DNA of 64,000 nt from Pyronema omphalodes (taxonomy: Eukaryota; Ascomycota; Pezizomycetes; Pezizales; Pyronemataceae). The notes under the pieces were generated by a model. That model had not been told where the DNA came from. It ran no database searches and saw only the letters and a list, made by a program, of their open reading frames with translations. The stretch is from the NCBI GenBank assembly GCA_024516155.1, contig JAJJXM010000081.1:173885-237884 (forward strand). Direction: 5' to 3'. Below, piece by piece: positions 31,958 through 43,900 of this stretch. The first letter of the stretch is position 1; each line of letters starts with the position of its first letter. The position numbers and the translations under genes are program-made.

Positions 31958-34900
31958 TTAATCCTTGAGTCGGTAGTCCCTCGGAGAATCAGGGTACTTG
32001 AGATGAAACTCTCGTAACTTCTCCTGACCTCCTACTGAAAAGTTGTCGAATGGTTCTGCCGTCCAGTCTTTTTTGTTGGGCCAACCTAGCCATTTAAAAA
32101 GGTACAATACTCGATTCCCAGATTTATAGCTGCTCATGACTTCATCGATATCATATTCCTCGCTTCCCTCAACATCATCTGCCTCCCGTAAAATTTTATT
32201 TGTGTCTGGCGGAGCCCGAGTTCCTGCTCTAAAGGGCTCAAGTAAAGAGGTATGGAAGACGTTGTGTATCTTCCATTTTCGTGGGAGCGTGAGTCGTACT
32301 GCTGATGGGGAGATGACCTTTTCGACTTGGAAGGGACCATGTAGTTTATGGTCTAACTTCCTTGATGGGCGTCTGGTTCGTATGTTGCGTCCATCTAACA
32401 TAACCAAGTCTCCTACTTGGTATTCTGGTGCCTCCTGTCGTTTCTGGTCTGCATAACGTTTCATTCTTTCTTGTGTTTTTTGAAGGGCTAACTTGGCTCC
32501 TTCATGAATCGTATGCATCCAGTGGGCGTAGGCTTTGCTGGCTGGGTTGCGCACAGCAGTTGCCGAAGGGTTGCTCGTATTTGGGTAGAACCCATAGTTA
32601 GCGTAAAAGGGTGACAGTCCAGTTGCGCTTGTGACTGAGTTATTGTATGCGAACTCAGCCATAGGTAAGAGATCAGCCCAGTAGTCCATTTCGTGGTTAA
32701 CAAAAGAGCGGAGGTAAGCTTCAATTGTTTGGTTGAGCCGTTCCGTTTGTCCATCTGTTTGTGGGTGGAAGGCTGTTGACATTCTTGGTTTTATTCCTAA
32801 CGTTCCAAGAAATGCTTTCCAGGTGGTGCTTGTGAACCTGGAGTCTCTGTCCGACACTATGTCCTTGGGTAAGCCGTGCAACTTCCAAATTTCCTTTGCG
32901 AAAATCCTGACAAGGTCTGCAGTTGTCTTGCCATCTTTCTGTAGGGGAATGAAGTGCGCCATTTTAGTAAATCGATCAACTATAACCCATAGTTGATCAC
33001 ACCCATTTGATTCTGGTAGGTCGGTGATGAAATCCATAGCAATAGACTGCCATAGGGCATATGTTAATTCCAAAGGTTGCAACATCCCATACTTAAGGTG
33101 CCTAGCCGTCTTGTCCTTCTGACATTCCAAACAGCTTTGTATATATTCAATTATTTGTTCATCCATCTTCGGCCACCAAAAGTTTCTTCTTATTAATTCA
33201 ATGGTCTTATCCTGACCAAAGTGTCCTGCAATTTTCGAGTTGTGCTCCGATTCCAGGACCATGTTGACTAAATCCTTTGGCACCCATAACTTCTCTTTCC
33301 GATAGATTATGCCATCTTCTATCGTTAGTGGATCCTTTATTTTGTTTGCTGCTTTTTTATAATTTTCGTCCAGTTCTCCAGCTTCTTTAACCATCTTTAA
33401 AAATTCGCCAGACCATTTAACAGAAGGAATAGAATTGAGCCGTGCTGAAGAAACCATGAATGAAGTTCCTTCTCCTCCACTGCTGATTGCTGAAATCGAT
33501 GCAAAATGTTCTTTGTGAAGGATAGTCGTAATCGGCTGATCCTCACCTCCCCCCTTTTCAGGGCGGAACTCCGGACGCCTTGACAATGCATCTGGCTTCC
33601 CATTCTTACTTCCAGGTCTGTAGAAAATCTTAAAGTCAATACCAGCAAGTTCTTGAGCCCACCTTGCTTGGCGACGATTGAGTACTTTTGTTGTGGTGAA
33701 GTACTCCAAATTTTGATGGTCGCTGAATACCTGAACTGTGTGCATTGCTCCCTCCAAGTATCTTCTCCATATTTTAAACGAATCCACAATAGCTAAAAGC
33801 TCTTTATCATGGATTTCGTAGTTGATTTCTGCCGGAGTAAATTTCCTGGAGTGAAACGCAATAGGGTGCAGCTTTCCGTCCTCTCCTTTCTGAGAAAGGA
33901 CTGCGCCTAAGGCAAAGTCAGAAGCATCAGTTTCAACAATGCAAACCTTTTTAGGATCAAAATGACCCAATATTGGTGCCTTGGTAAACCTCTGCTTCAA
34001 CTCATCAAATGCCAATTCCATGGCAACAGTCCATTCCCACTTCTTTGGATCGCCCTTGGTAGATTCAGTAAGAGGACGACAAATTCTTGAAAAGTCCTTT
34101 ATGAATCGGCGATAGAAGTTTGCAAATCCAAGAAAGCCTTGTGTCTCTTTCAAGGATCTAGGAGGTTCCCAAACCAGGACGGTTCCCACTTTATCCTTTG
34201 CCATCTCAATTCCCTTTTCGCTTATAATATACCCCAAAAATTCCACTTTGTTTGTCCCCCAAACACATTTTTCCGGAGATATTACCAGCCCATTTTCTTC
34301 CAGTCTTTTTAAGACTTCCTTAACCAATTCATCATGTTCCTCCTCCGTCTCAGCGTAAATCAGAACATCATCAATATAAGCAATCACTCCCTGATCCAAC
34401 ATGTCCCTAAAGATATGATTCATCATATCCTGGAATGTGGCCGGTGCATTGCTTAATCCAAAGGGCATAACCAAAAACTCATAAAGCCCATACCTGCATC
34501 TGAAGGCTGTTTTCCATTCATCGCCTTCTTTGATCCTAATCAAATGATAACCGTTCTTCAAATCCATTTTCGTGAAGAACCTAGCTCCTCTTACTCTGTC
34601 TTGTAATTCAGACATAAGAGGGAGGGGGTAGCGATTTGCTATTGTTATTTTATTAATCCCCCTATAGTCAACACAAAGTCGTAGACCTCGCCCATGGGGT
34701 TTTGGCACAAAGAGAATGGGTGCTGCGGCAGGAGATTTTGATGGTCTAATCTTGCCTGTCCTTAGCATTTCTTTTAGCCATTCTCTGAGTGTCTCCAGTT
34801 CGACTTCATTAAGCGCATAGACTGGTCCCCAAGGAGGAGTCTCTCCTTCCTTTAAGTCTATGGCATGGTCGTAAGACTTGTGTTCTGGAAGCTTGTCTGC

Positions 34901-35655
34901 TGCTTCCTTGGTCATGATATTGATCCACTTACGGAATTTCTCAGGGACTTGTTGAAGTGCCTCTGACAATTCCTCTTTAGTGGCAATGGCTGATATATGG
35001 CCTATAACTGAGGCCTCAGGATGGTCGAGTACTCGTCTATCGACCTTGAGGGAGAATGTACTGGCCTGAGCCTTAGTACAATGTTCGGTGCAACGTGGAG
35101 TTGTGAAGGAGATGTTATTGCTTTCTCCCCACATGTTGCAAGGTTGGTGTTTTGCCATCCACCAGTATGGTAAGATGACATCGCAGTCGCTATCAAGAGG
35201 GGCGACTTCGAAGGATTCGGCTGCAAAATGTTGTTTGTGTTGCAGCATGAAAGGTACTGTGAAGAATTCTCCAGCTCCAGCAACTATCTCATTGTTGAAG
35301 TTGCGGATTTGAAGAGGCTTGTCTCTCTTCACAGTTGGTATGTTGTATTTATGGACAAATTCTTTGTCCAACAATGCTGAGGTGGAGCCTGTATCCAATA
35401 GGACTCGCACCGTTCTGAATTTGTTCTTTGACCAATTCAACACCATGTTGAGTATTGGCCTTTTCCCATGATAAGGTGGAATCGGGGCTTCCATTGTTGT
35501 TCCTTTGGAAGAGATTCCTTTGTCGGATCGTCGAAGTTTTGTCTTGGTCGACTCCAAGCTGTCCAATGTTTTCCTTTTGGTCCCACAACAAATAATGTTT
35601 TCTGCGCCAGATATACATTCTTCCTCCTCAGGTGACGCAACCCTAGAGGACCTTA
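31958..35655 (-). CDS. pol: G1 pol: protease, reverse transcriptase, RNase H, integrase, chromodomain
   Basis: One open frame of about 1,230 codons, entered by -1 frameshifting at the end of gag. Domains in order: aspartic protease (VLLDTGSTSALLD), reverse transcriptase (LRLCVDYRGINKIT; catalytic YIDDVLIYAE), RNase H (ETDASDFALGA), integrase with its HHCC zinc domain (H...H near AGHFGQDKT, CLECQKDK) and DDE core (DFITDLPESN, SDRDSRFTS, STAFHPQTDGQTERLNQ), and a C-terminal chromodomain (EYDIDEVMSSYKSGNRVLYL, FKWLGWPNKKDWTAEPF). The chromodomain places it among chromoviruses, which in fungi target heterochromatin marks. No stop or frameshift is seen. Confidence 0.92.
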
Positions 35656-37842
35656 AAAATCCGACTCCTCATCATTCTGCTCAATTTCCCAAATCCTGGG
35701 CTGAGCATCTTCCATCATTTCATCCTCATCCTGCCGTACCGCAGCAGTCTTGGTCTTTTTGGTCTCCTTGGGCTTCTCCTGCCCTTTATTTCCATCATCA
35801 TCATCGTCTCTCTTCCTCTTACCAGAGGAAGCAACCTTTCCTTCGCCAGAGAGTTCGGTTCCTCCAACTGTTTTCTTCGCATAACAATCAAACATTTTGT
35901 GTCCTGATCGTCCGCATCTCCAACAGTCAGCCTTTTCTTTCTTATGTTTATCAATTTCGCTCTGAGGAACATTCTGCAGAGCTTCCCTCCCTGACGCAAA
36001 AATTGACTTTTTGTCCTTTTTCCCAGAAAAAGTCTTTTTCTCCTTTTTATCCTTAAATGTATCCTTGTGCTGCACCTCCTTAGGGCGCACAGTTTCTTTG
36101 TTTTTCCCTTTATCCTTATGGCGGTCCTCCCGCACTTCCAAAGTCTTTTTCTTGTGACCCTTTAATTCCTCTTCCAAATTTTCAACGACGTGAGCAGCTT
36201 CCTTAACTGCATCAATCATTTCTTCATCATCTGTTGGGATCCCCCCAACCCTTTGATATACCATTTTTTTAATGGCCGGTGTCATGGCCTCCCAGATTAC
36301 ATTCCTATACATTGGCCCAATTGCCCCAACGCGCATATTGAGATCCTCCAATTTCGTAATATAATCATCAATGTCTCCCTCATACTGGAGCTCTGTAATC
36401 CTTTTAACATCCTTCTGAGCCTCCCGCTTATCTTCAAACCTCGTTTCAATTGAGCTTGAGAAAGCTTGCCATGTGTCCTTTAGTCCTTGTCTTTGAATCG
36501 ATTTTCGCCTTTCCTGGTGCCAACTTAGAGCCTTATGAGTAAGCAAACTGCCTACCCATTTCACCTGATCATCCTCATCCGGGAACGCCTTGGCGTATGT
36601 TGCAATATAGTCTTGAACAGACATCCACCAAGCCCTAAATAAATTCTTGTCTTTCCCGGAAAAATAATGTGGAGCCTTCATCTCAGGCATTTTGGGTCTC
36701 CTTGGTTCGTTGACCCCAGATTGCTGTAATTTGTTGACAAGTGATTCCAAAAATGCTTCCGTTGCATTTTTTGCTTCAGGCTTCTTTTGTTGAGCCTTTT
36801 GTTTGCGCTCCTGGCGCTTTCTCTCCAACGCTTTTCTGATGTATGAATCATCTGAGTCTTCGCCGTCCGAAGGATCAGATGGTGGTGGTGGAGGTGGTGG
36901 GAGTCCTCCTCCTGGTGGTTTACTGCCCCTACCACCATTTCTGCCGTTGTCTGCCGGGATTCCATCCTCTGATGGAGGCAAGGGGACTTCTGGTGCTCTT
37001 CCGAGTGAGGGAGGTCTAGGAGTCATCTCCTCATGCATAGCCTCAGTCAAGGACTTAGCATCGAAATGCTCCTTCTTCTGGATCTTAGACATAACAAGGC
37101 CAATAACCTTGTTTACCAACTCCAATTTTTCCTCCTCTCTCTGTTCCTCATAATCCAGCAGACGTTGCTGGTGCACCTCTTCAGCTCTAGAAAGAGCTGC
37201 AATCCGTCTATCCCTCTGCTCATCATCCTGCTCTCGGATGGCGTCTTGTGTATTCTTTTGAAAGGCCCATTCCTCGATTTCCTTGTTGATTTGTAATTGC
37301 CTCTGGGCAAAGGCTTCGAGGATGGCATTGGTCGTCTGAATGCCGTGTTTGAGTCTTTCTGCAGCCGCTTGGTTGGCTGCCTCTTTGGTTTGAGTGTCCG
37401 TGGCAAGTTCGCCAATTGTCCTCCAAACTTGGCCGGCAAAGTCGTTGCTGGCCTGAACGAGTCTGGTAACGGTTTGAAGGTTGACTTCTTGGTCAAGGTT
37501 GCCCTTCTTTGCTAGGATGTCGTAAGCTTTCTGCATCCCCTGGGCCATTTCCTGATAGAGTCCCTTCATCCGTTGTAGTTCTTCGTTCATTGCAGCTCCT
37601 GATCCTGCTGCTTCCATCAATCTCTTAATGTCCTCCTCAGTCGAATTCATCCTTTCCATCATTAAAATCACCCATTGTGGTACTTCGCCTAGGTGAAGGG
37701 TGGTGCCATGATGAACCCTTGGTTGTCCCACAGAGGTGACCTCCTCCCAGGAGCGTGGACGGGTGATGCTGACAGTATCAGCCATAGGCGCATCCAGTCC
37801 GTCGTCGTGGGTGGCATCGCCGGTGAGTCTGCGTGAGGCCAT
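35653..37842 (-). CDS. gag: G1 gag (729 aa)
   Basis: Long Gag from ATG 37,842. Residues 1-290 are mostly alpha-helical with coiled-coil stretches (QQRLLDYEEQREEEKLELVN). A Pro-rich acidic linker follows (LPPPPPPPSDPSDGEDSDDS, about 310-345), then a retrotransposon capsid domain (about 390-560; FRAWWMSVQDYIATY, WVGSLLTHKALSWHQERR), a Lys-rich spacer, and one CCHC zinc knuckle (CWRCGRSGHKMFDC, about residue 645). The C-terminus is acidic and ends in Ser-Asp-Phe-stop, over the slippery heptamer. A Gag of this length with an N-terminal extension is large for gypsy elements. Confidence 0.9.
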   Translation of the reverse strand: MASRRLTGDATHDDGLDAPMADTVSITRPRSWEEVTSVGQPRVHHGTTLHLGEVPQWVILMMERMNSTEEDIKRLMEAAGSGAAMNEELQRMKGLYQEMAQGMQKAYDILAKKGNLDQEVNLQTVTRLVQASNDFAGQVWRTIGELATDTQTKEAANQAAAERLKHGIQTTNAILEAFAQRQLQINKEIEEWAFQKNTQDAIREQDDEQRDRRIAALSRAEEVHQQRLLDYEEQREEEKLELVNKVIGLVMSKIQKKEHFDAKSLTEAMHEEMTPRPPSLGRAPEVPLPPSEDGIPADNGRNGGRGSKPPGGGLPPPPPPPSDPSDGEDSDDSYIRKALERKRQERKQKAQQKKPEAKNATEAFLESLVNKLQQSGVNEPRRPKMPEMKAPHYFSGKDKNLFRAWWMSVQDYIATYAKAFPDEDDQVKWVGSLLTHKALSWHQERRKSIQRQGLKDTWQAFSSSIETRFEDKREAQKDVKRITELQYEGDIDDYITKLEDLNMRVGAIGPMYRNVIWEAMTPAIKKMVYQRVGGIPTDDEEMIDAVKEAAHVVENLEEELKGHKKKTLEVREDRHKDKGKNKETVRPKEVQHKDTFKDKKEKKTFSGKKDKKSIFASGREALQNVPQSEIDKHKKEKADCWRCGRSGHKMFDCYAKKTVGGTELSGEGKVASSGKRKRDDDDDGNKGQEKPKETKKTKTAAVRQDEDEMMEDAQPRIWEIEQNDEESDF
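35656..35662 (-). promoter_or_regulatory. -1 ribosomal frameshift heptamer GGATTTT in G1
   Basis: On the minus strand gag reads TCG GAT TTT TAA. The heptamer G GAT TTT sits in the zero frame directly before the gag stop, and slipping back by one base gives GGA TTT TTA, the pol frame. The same arrangement is present in G2 (44,575-44,581). Confidence 0.7.
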
Positions 37843-37938
37843 TGTAGATTGAAGTTTTTGTTTGTGGTTTTCAGAGGAGTGTTGGTGTTTCTTGCCCTAG
37901 AAGAGGGTCTTCCGTAATCGTGTCGAAAAGTAAACTTA

Positions 37939-38645
37939 GGGCCTGTTTGGTGGTACGGAATACGCCGTAGTACACGCTAATACATGGAAATACATAGACA
38001 TTTGTATTTTCCGCGCGTTTTGCGGGCCCGTAGACAGGGACAAGAATACATTGTATTCGACCTGATTTTGTATTCTACCCGACCCCTAAATACATTTCAT
38101 GTACCACAGAGTATCACAGAGGACAACAACGAGCGAAAATTTTCACCACCACCACTAAACCAAATGAAGCAACGCGACCCAAAAAAAATCGCGTAACAGC
38201 CACCGTGACATCGCCAAATGTGAGGCCGTGATGAAAACTATTTCCACACATCTTCAACCATCAGTCGCCAATTCCACGCCCACAAATCATGCAAAACCAT
38301 TTACAGCTGGGACTTGATGTTGCCAAACCAGCTCCGTAATTCCTGATGATGCGCGTGTGTATAGGCGACGTGCATTGATGGGGAGCAGTTGATGGTGACT
38401 TCAGAGGGTAAACGCGTTCGGAATGCCAGATGGTTGGTTGTCGCTGGATGGAATGTGGCTGTAGAAAGTGGCTTGTGGGCAGAACCCACCGGTCCTAACA
38501 GGCGCTGTCTACAGCTGTCCTCGCGCCGCAAAACGATTTTTCCTAGCGTCAAATACATGGTATTCATGTATCGTGGTACTGGGACCTAACCTTGTCTACG
38601 GGCAATTTTTGAACCACAATGTATTTTTTACCGCCAAACAGGCCC
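37939..38645. mobile_element. PIF/Harbinger-type MITE (707 bp)
   Basis: Terminal inverted repeats GGGCCTGTTTGGTGGTA on the left and GGGCCTGTTTGGCGGTA on the right (inverted), with the 3-bp target duplication TTA (37,936-37,938 and 38,646-38,648). There is no coding potential. It lies in the leader between the G1 primer-binding site and gag. The same stretch in G2 (about 53,985-54,013) is uninterrupted. Confidence 0.8.
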
Positions 38646-38658
38646 TTAGTAGCTTGAG

Positions 38659-38671
38659 CCTTAAGTTTATT
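38659..38671 (-). promoter_or_regulatory. Presumed primer-binding site of G1
   Basis: AATAAACTTAAGG on the minus strand starts within 1-2 nt of the 5' LTR end. It is complementary to CCTTAAGTTTATT in the LTR R region (30,567-30,555 in the 3' LTR), not to an obvious tRNA 3' end. Confidence 0.55.
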
Positions 38672-38672
38672 G

Positions 38673-40062
38673 TGTGAACCTGGGTATTGAGGCTTGCAAT
38701 ACAGAGGTTTGTCCGATCAGTTAATGCTTCGTTCGCAAGATAGATAACTAATAGATTTTCCCAAGAGCTAGGAAGTTCAACTAATCTGATCTTGTTTTAT
38801 TGCGACTAGAGCTACTATGGCTATTGCGCTCCACCTACTTCATGCCCATACCCTGCAACACCGCAGTTGCTCTGGGATAACAAGAGATCAAGTTGCTGAT
38901 GCTGGAGGAGACGGTGGGAAGACTTAGGGTCTTTTATAGACTTTCGTCTACAAGTTCGCCCAGACTTCCCAAGGGAACTAACTTCCAAACTAAGCTTAGG
39001 AGATAAGACGTGAGTCAATCCTTTGACAAATCTGCTGATGGCTCGCATCATGCTGCATGCGCAATTATATTAATTGCCCACTTGCATGATGACCTTCGTG
39101 TCAGATTAATCCTTGACATTCCTTGCCGTGCTACCACACCTTCCAATCAGGTATTGGGGTTAAGCGCCTAGTGGAGGGTGACTCCGCTTGAGCGCATAAT
39201 GCAGTGACTCCTCTGATAATGACATGTGAGTCATATATCTTATGAGTCGTCTTGATCATAGATCTCCCTAGAGAATCTCGATTGCGAGTGAAGGAATCTG
39301 ACATCATAAGGCATACCATGCCCTACCGGAGCGCACTGCCCCGTCACATTCCTGTGTGATGTCATTTGCCCCACCTGCGCGCACTTGCGCGCAGCCACAC
39401 CCTGGTGTGTACGCAAACGCCGTCTTATCTTGCAGTTGGTAGTCATTGGCCTAAGGTCGCGTCATATCAGTTCCACCCAACAGTTTCCCTGAGTGGTGTT
39501 CCTTGCTGCAGAACGTCGTCTCATGCTAACGCAATCTTGACCCTTGTCCTGAGCTCCACTCCTGTTGGCTGACTAGACTCTGCCTTCTTCCTTTGCCGAC
39601 TATCCGTTCCACTCAGACCTCGGATGATCCTATTCGCCTGCCTTGCATGGTCCTTGAGAATTCCCTTCTCTTGCAAGCCCTCTGGTAGCCGTGCTTGGTG
39701 GAACACATCCTCAAGTATAAGGAGGTGTCCCTTCGCCGTCGTCTTCTGTCTCCATCAGCGTCGTCTGTAGTTTTCTCATGGGTAAGTCGACACCCATGAG
39801 GTAAGTTGTTACTCGTTCCCATCCATCTTTGATCCTCCCAAACTGACAGTGAATAACAGGTAGCGACGCCTCGGGCCGGGATCCTCGTGAGGTCCTTTCG
39901 GAAAGTCACGAATCACGTGACGTGGCTAGCTGGAGCTCCTCAGGGGGTTCCGGCCCGGGATACTAACCTTACTATTCATTCTCCTGTCGAGTTTGCCATG
40001 TTCTCTAAATGTTATACATGTTACCTATTCTATACTCACACATTATAGGGTGTGACACCACA
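38673..40062 (-). repeat. G1 5' LTR with internal deletion
   Basis: It begins on the minus strand TGTGGTGTCACACCC and ends CCCAGGTTCACA. It keeps about 135 bp of the LINE 3' end (38,789-38,880), then jumps at gggata/acaagag straight into LTR sequence near the TATA box (38,932-38,938). The R-region segment aataaacttaagg is therefore absent from this LTR. Confidence 0.8.
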
Positions 40063-40712
40063 GGATGCAACCGCCGTATTGTTTCCAAGTTGGCAGTTCT
40101 AGGCCCAAGGACGCGTCATATCAGTTTCATCAAACAGGTTTCCTGAGTGGGGTTCCCTGCTGGACGTCGTCTCATGCTGATGCACTGTTGACCCTTGTCC
40201 TGCAGTCCACTCCTGTTCGCTGACTAGACTCTGCCTTATCTCTCGCCCCACTGTTCACCCAACTAGTAACACCGGATGACACTCCTGCGCCGCATCTGCA
40301 TCTTCCTGGAATCCTCTGTTCCTATGCAGCCCCTATCGTAGCCGTGTATTGCCGAACTCTCCTCAGGTATAAGGAGGTGACCTTTCGTCTTCTTCTTCTT
40401 TCTCCATCAGCGTCGTTTGTAGTTGTCTCAAGGGTAAGTCGACACCCTTGAGGTAAGTGTTCCTTTCCCCTTCTCCGTCCTCAATCCTCCCAAACTGACA
40501 GTGAATAATAGTTTCGACGCCTCGGGCCGGGATCCTCGTGAGGTCCTATCGGAAAGTCACGAATCACGTGACGTGGCTAGCCGGAGCTCCTCTGGGGGTT
40601 CCGGCCCGGGATACTAACCTAATTATTCATTCTCCTGTCGAGTTTGCCATATTCTCCATAGCGTTATATATGATACCTATTCTATTCTCACACATTATAG
40701 GGTGTGACACCA
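40063..40712 (-). repeat. G2 3' LTR, proximal part (U3 side)
   Basis: It continues the LTR cut by G1. It is about 99 percent like the matching part of the 5' LTR at 54,790-55,436 by eye. It is preceded by the polypurine tract next to 40,713-40,722. Confidence 0.8.
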
Positions 40713-40984
40713 CCTCCCCCCTGTTCAAGCTTGGTCCCGAAGCTCGTAGTTCATCATTCTGTGATCGCACCTCGCCGCAGCCAAGTGATTAAGTGATCAA
40801 TTATAGATGTAGTTCTCCAGCCCCTACATCCTACTACCAACTCGACCTAATGAAAACCTCGTGGGGAAAAACATTAAGCCTTAATCCTTGAGTCGGTAGT
40901 CCCTCGGAGAATCAGGATGCTTGAGCTGGAATTCTCTTAGCTTTTCCTGACCTCCTACTGAAAAGTTGTCGAAGGGTTCCGCCG

Positions 40985-43900
40985 TCAATCTTTCTTGTTG
41001 GGCCACCCAAGCCATTTGACGAGGTAAAGTACTCTGTTTCCTGATTTATAACTGCTCATGATTTCATCAATGTCATACTCCTCGCGTCCCTCAACATCGT
41101 CTGCTTCCCTAAGAATTTTATTTGGGTCTGGTGGAGCTCTTGTACCGGTGTGGAAAGGCTCAAGTAGGGAAATATGAAAGACATTATGAATCTTCCATTT
41201 TCGTGGTAGTGTGAGACGTAATGCTGAAGGGGATATGACTTTTTCGATTTGAAATGGACCATGAAGTTTGTGATCCAATTTATGTGATGGGCGTCTTGTT
41301 TTTATGTGTCGTCCATCGAGCATAACCAAGTCTCCAACTTGGTAAGTAGGTGCCTCCTTTCGTTGTAGGTCTGCATACTTTTTCATTCTTTCTTGTGCTT
41401 TCTGTAAGGATATCTTTGCTCCTTCGTGCACAGTATGCATCCAGTGGGCGTATGCTTTGCTGGCTGGATTTCGCACACCAGTTGCAGTGGGGTTGCTGGC
41501 AATGGGGTTGTAACCGTAATTCGCATAGAAAGGTGGGAGTCCTGTAGCGGTGGTTACTGAGTTATTGTAGGCAAACTCTGCTATTGGCAACAAATCATCC
41601 CAATCGTCCATCTCATGATTGACAAAAGAGCGGAGGTAAGCTTCAATTGTCTGGTTGAGTCGTTCCGTCTGTCCGTCGGTTTGTGGGTGGAACGCTGTGG
41701 ACATTCTAGGCTTGATGGCTAGTGTCCCAAGAAATGCTTTCCAGGTCGCACTTGTGAACCTGGAGTCCCTATCCGAAATGATGTCTGTAGGCAGCCCATG
41801 TAATTTCCAAATTTCCTTAGCAAAGATTCTGACAAGGTCTGCAGTTGTCTTGCCGTCTTTTTGCAATGGTATGAAGTGGGCCATTTTCGAAAATCGATCA
41901 ACTACTACCCAGAGTTGATCACATCCATTTGATTCCGGTAGGTCCGTAATAAAGTCCATGGGGATTGATTGCCATGGGGCATAGGGTAATTCCAGAGGTT
42001 GAAGTAATCCATACTTCAGGTGCCGCGCCTTTTTGTCCCTTTGACATTCCATACAACTCTTCACATAATTTATTATTCCTTCTTCCATCTTCGGCCACCA
42101 GAAGTTCCTTCGAATTAATTCAATAGTTTTGTCTTGTCTGAAGTGACCTGCAATTTTAGAGTCATGTTCGGATTCCAGAACCGTATTTACCAAATCCTTT
42201 GGTACCCATAGTCTTTCTTTTCGATAGAGTATGCCATCCTCTATCGTCAGTGGTTCCTTTATTTTCTTCGTTGCCTCCACGTAAATCTGATCCAGTTTTC
42301 CAGCTTCCTTAACCATCTTCAAAAATTCTGCTGACCATTTAACCAAGGGAATAGAGGAAAGACGTGCTGAAGAAATGATAAAAGAAGTTCCTTCTCCAGC
42401 AGTGCTGATTGACGAAATCGATGCAAAATGGCTTTGATGCAGGATCGTCGTAATCGGCTGATCTTCACCTCCCCCCTTTTCAGGGCGGAACTCCGGACGC
42501 CTAGATAAAGCATCAGGTGTCCCATTCTTTACCCCAGGTCTGTAATAAATTTTGAAGTCAACGCCAGCAAGCTCTTGAGCCCATCTAGCTTGAAGTCGAT
42601 TGAGTACTTTTGTTGTTGTAAAATACTCAAGGTTTCGGTGGTCGCTGTAAACTTCCACAGTAAACATTGCTCCTTCAAGATATCTCCTCCATACTTTAAA
42701 TGAGTCCACGATAGCTAATAGCTCTTTGTCGTGAATCTCATAATTTATCTCAGCAGGACTGAACTTTCTTGAATGGAAAGCAATTGGATGCAACTTTCCA
42801 TCATCCCCTTTCTGGGACAGAACTGCGCCTAAAGCAAAATCCGAAGCATCAGTCTCAACTATACAAACCTTTCTTGGATCAAAATGACGCAAGATTGGTG
42901 CTGTTGTAAATCGATTCTTCAGTTCGTCAAATGCTAATTCCATAGCAACAGTCCATTCCCATTTCTTCGGATCGCCTTTCGTAGATTCTGTAAGAGGACG
43001 ACATATTCTTGAGAAGTGCTTAATGAATCTCCGATAGAAGTTAGCGAATCCAAGAAAGCCTTGTACTTCCTTCAAGGACTTTGGGGGTTCCCATATAAGG
43101 ACTGTTTCCACCTTGTCCTTAGCCATTTCTATACCGTCTTCGCTTATTATATATCCCAGAAATTCCACTTTCTTTTGTCCCCAGACACATTTTTCCGGTG
43201 ATATAACCAACCCATTTTCTTCCAACCTTTTCAGTACTTCTTTGACCAATTTATCATGTTTTTCCTCTGTCTCAGCATATATGAGAACATCATCAATATA
43301 CGCAATTACTCCCTGATCCAACATGTCTCTAAAGATATGATTCATCATGTCTTGGAATGTGGCCGGAGCATTGCTCAACCCAAATGGCATAACCAGAAAT
43401 TCATATAACCCATATCGGCATCTGAAAGCCGTTTTCCATTCATCTCCTTCTTTTATTCTTATTAGATGGTATCCATTCTTTAGATCCATCTTTGTAAATA
43501 TCTTAGCTCTTCGAACTCTGTCCTGTAACTCTGACATGAGTGGGAGCGGGTATCGGTTGGCAATTGTTATTTTATTAATGCCCCGATAGTCAACACATAA
43601 CCGAAGACCTCTGCCATGGGCCTTTGGGACGAAGAGAATAGGAGCTGCTGCTGGTGACTTACAAGGTCTGATTTTCCCAGTACGCAGCATATCCTTCAAC
43701 CATTCTCTCAGTGTCTCAAGCTCAACTTCGTTAAGAGCGTAGACAGGTCCCCAAGGAGGAGTCTCTCCTTCTTTTATGTCAATAGCATGGTCGTAGGGTT
43801 TGTGTTCTGGAAGCCTATCTGCTGCTTCCTTTGTCATAATATTGATCCAGCCACGAAACTTCTCAGGGACTTGTTGAAGTGCCTCTGATAATTCTTCGGT

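Larger units (their letters stand above)
28630..40062 (-). mobile_element. G1: Ty3/gypsy chromovirus, recent insertion in the 3' LTR of G2
   Basis: 11.4 kb, flanked by the 5-bp duplication GGATG (28,625-28,629 and 40,063-40,067). Layout on the minus strand: 5' LTR 40,062-38,673, leader with MITE, gag 37,842-35,653, pol about 35,660-31,958, 3' LTR 31,789-28,630. Gag and pol are uninterrupted. The alignable LTR parts (30,609-31,789 and 38,880-40,062) appear identical by eye, so the insertion is young. The intact LTR of this family at 54,028-55,436 shows that the 3' LTR holds an extra LINE and that the 5' LTR has lost a segment. Confidence 0.88.

Noticed and set aside
36803..37153. Gly/Ser/Pro-rich plus-strand frame opposite gag
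   Set aside because: It is the antisense of the gag Pro-rich linker. The G2 copy at 52,865-53,137 shows the same effect.
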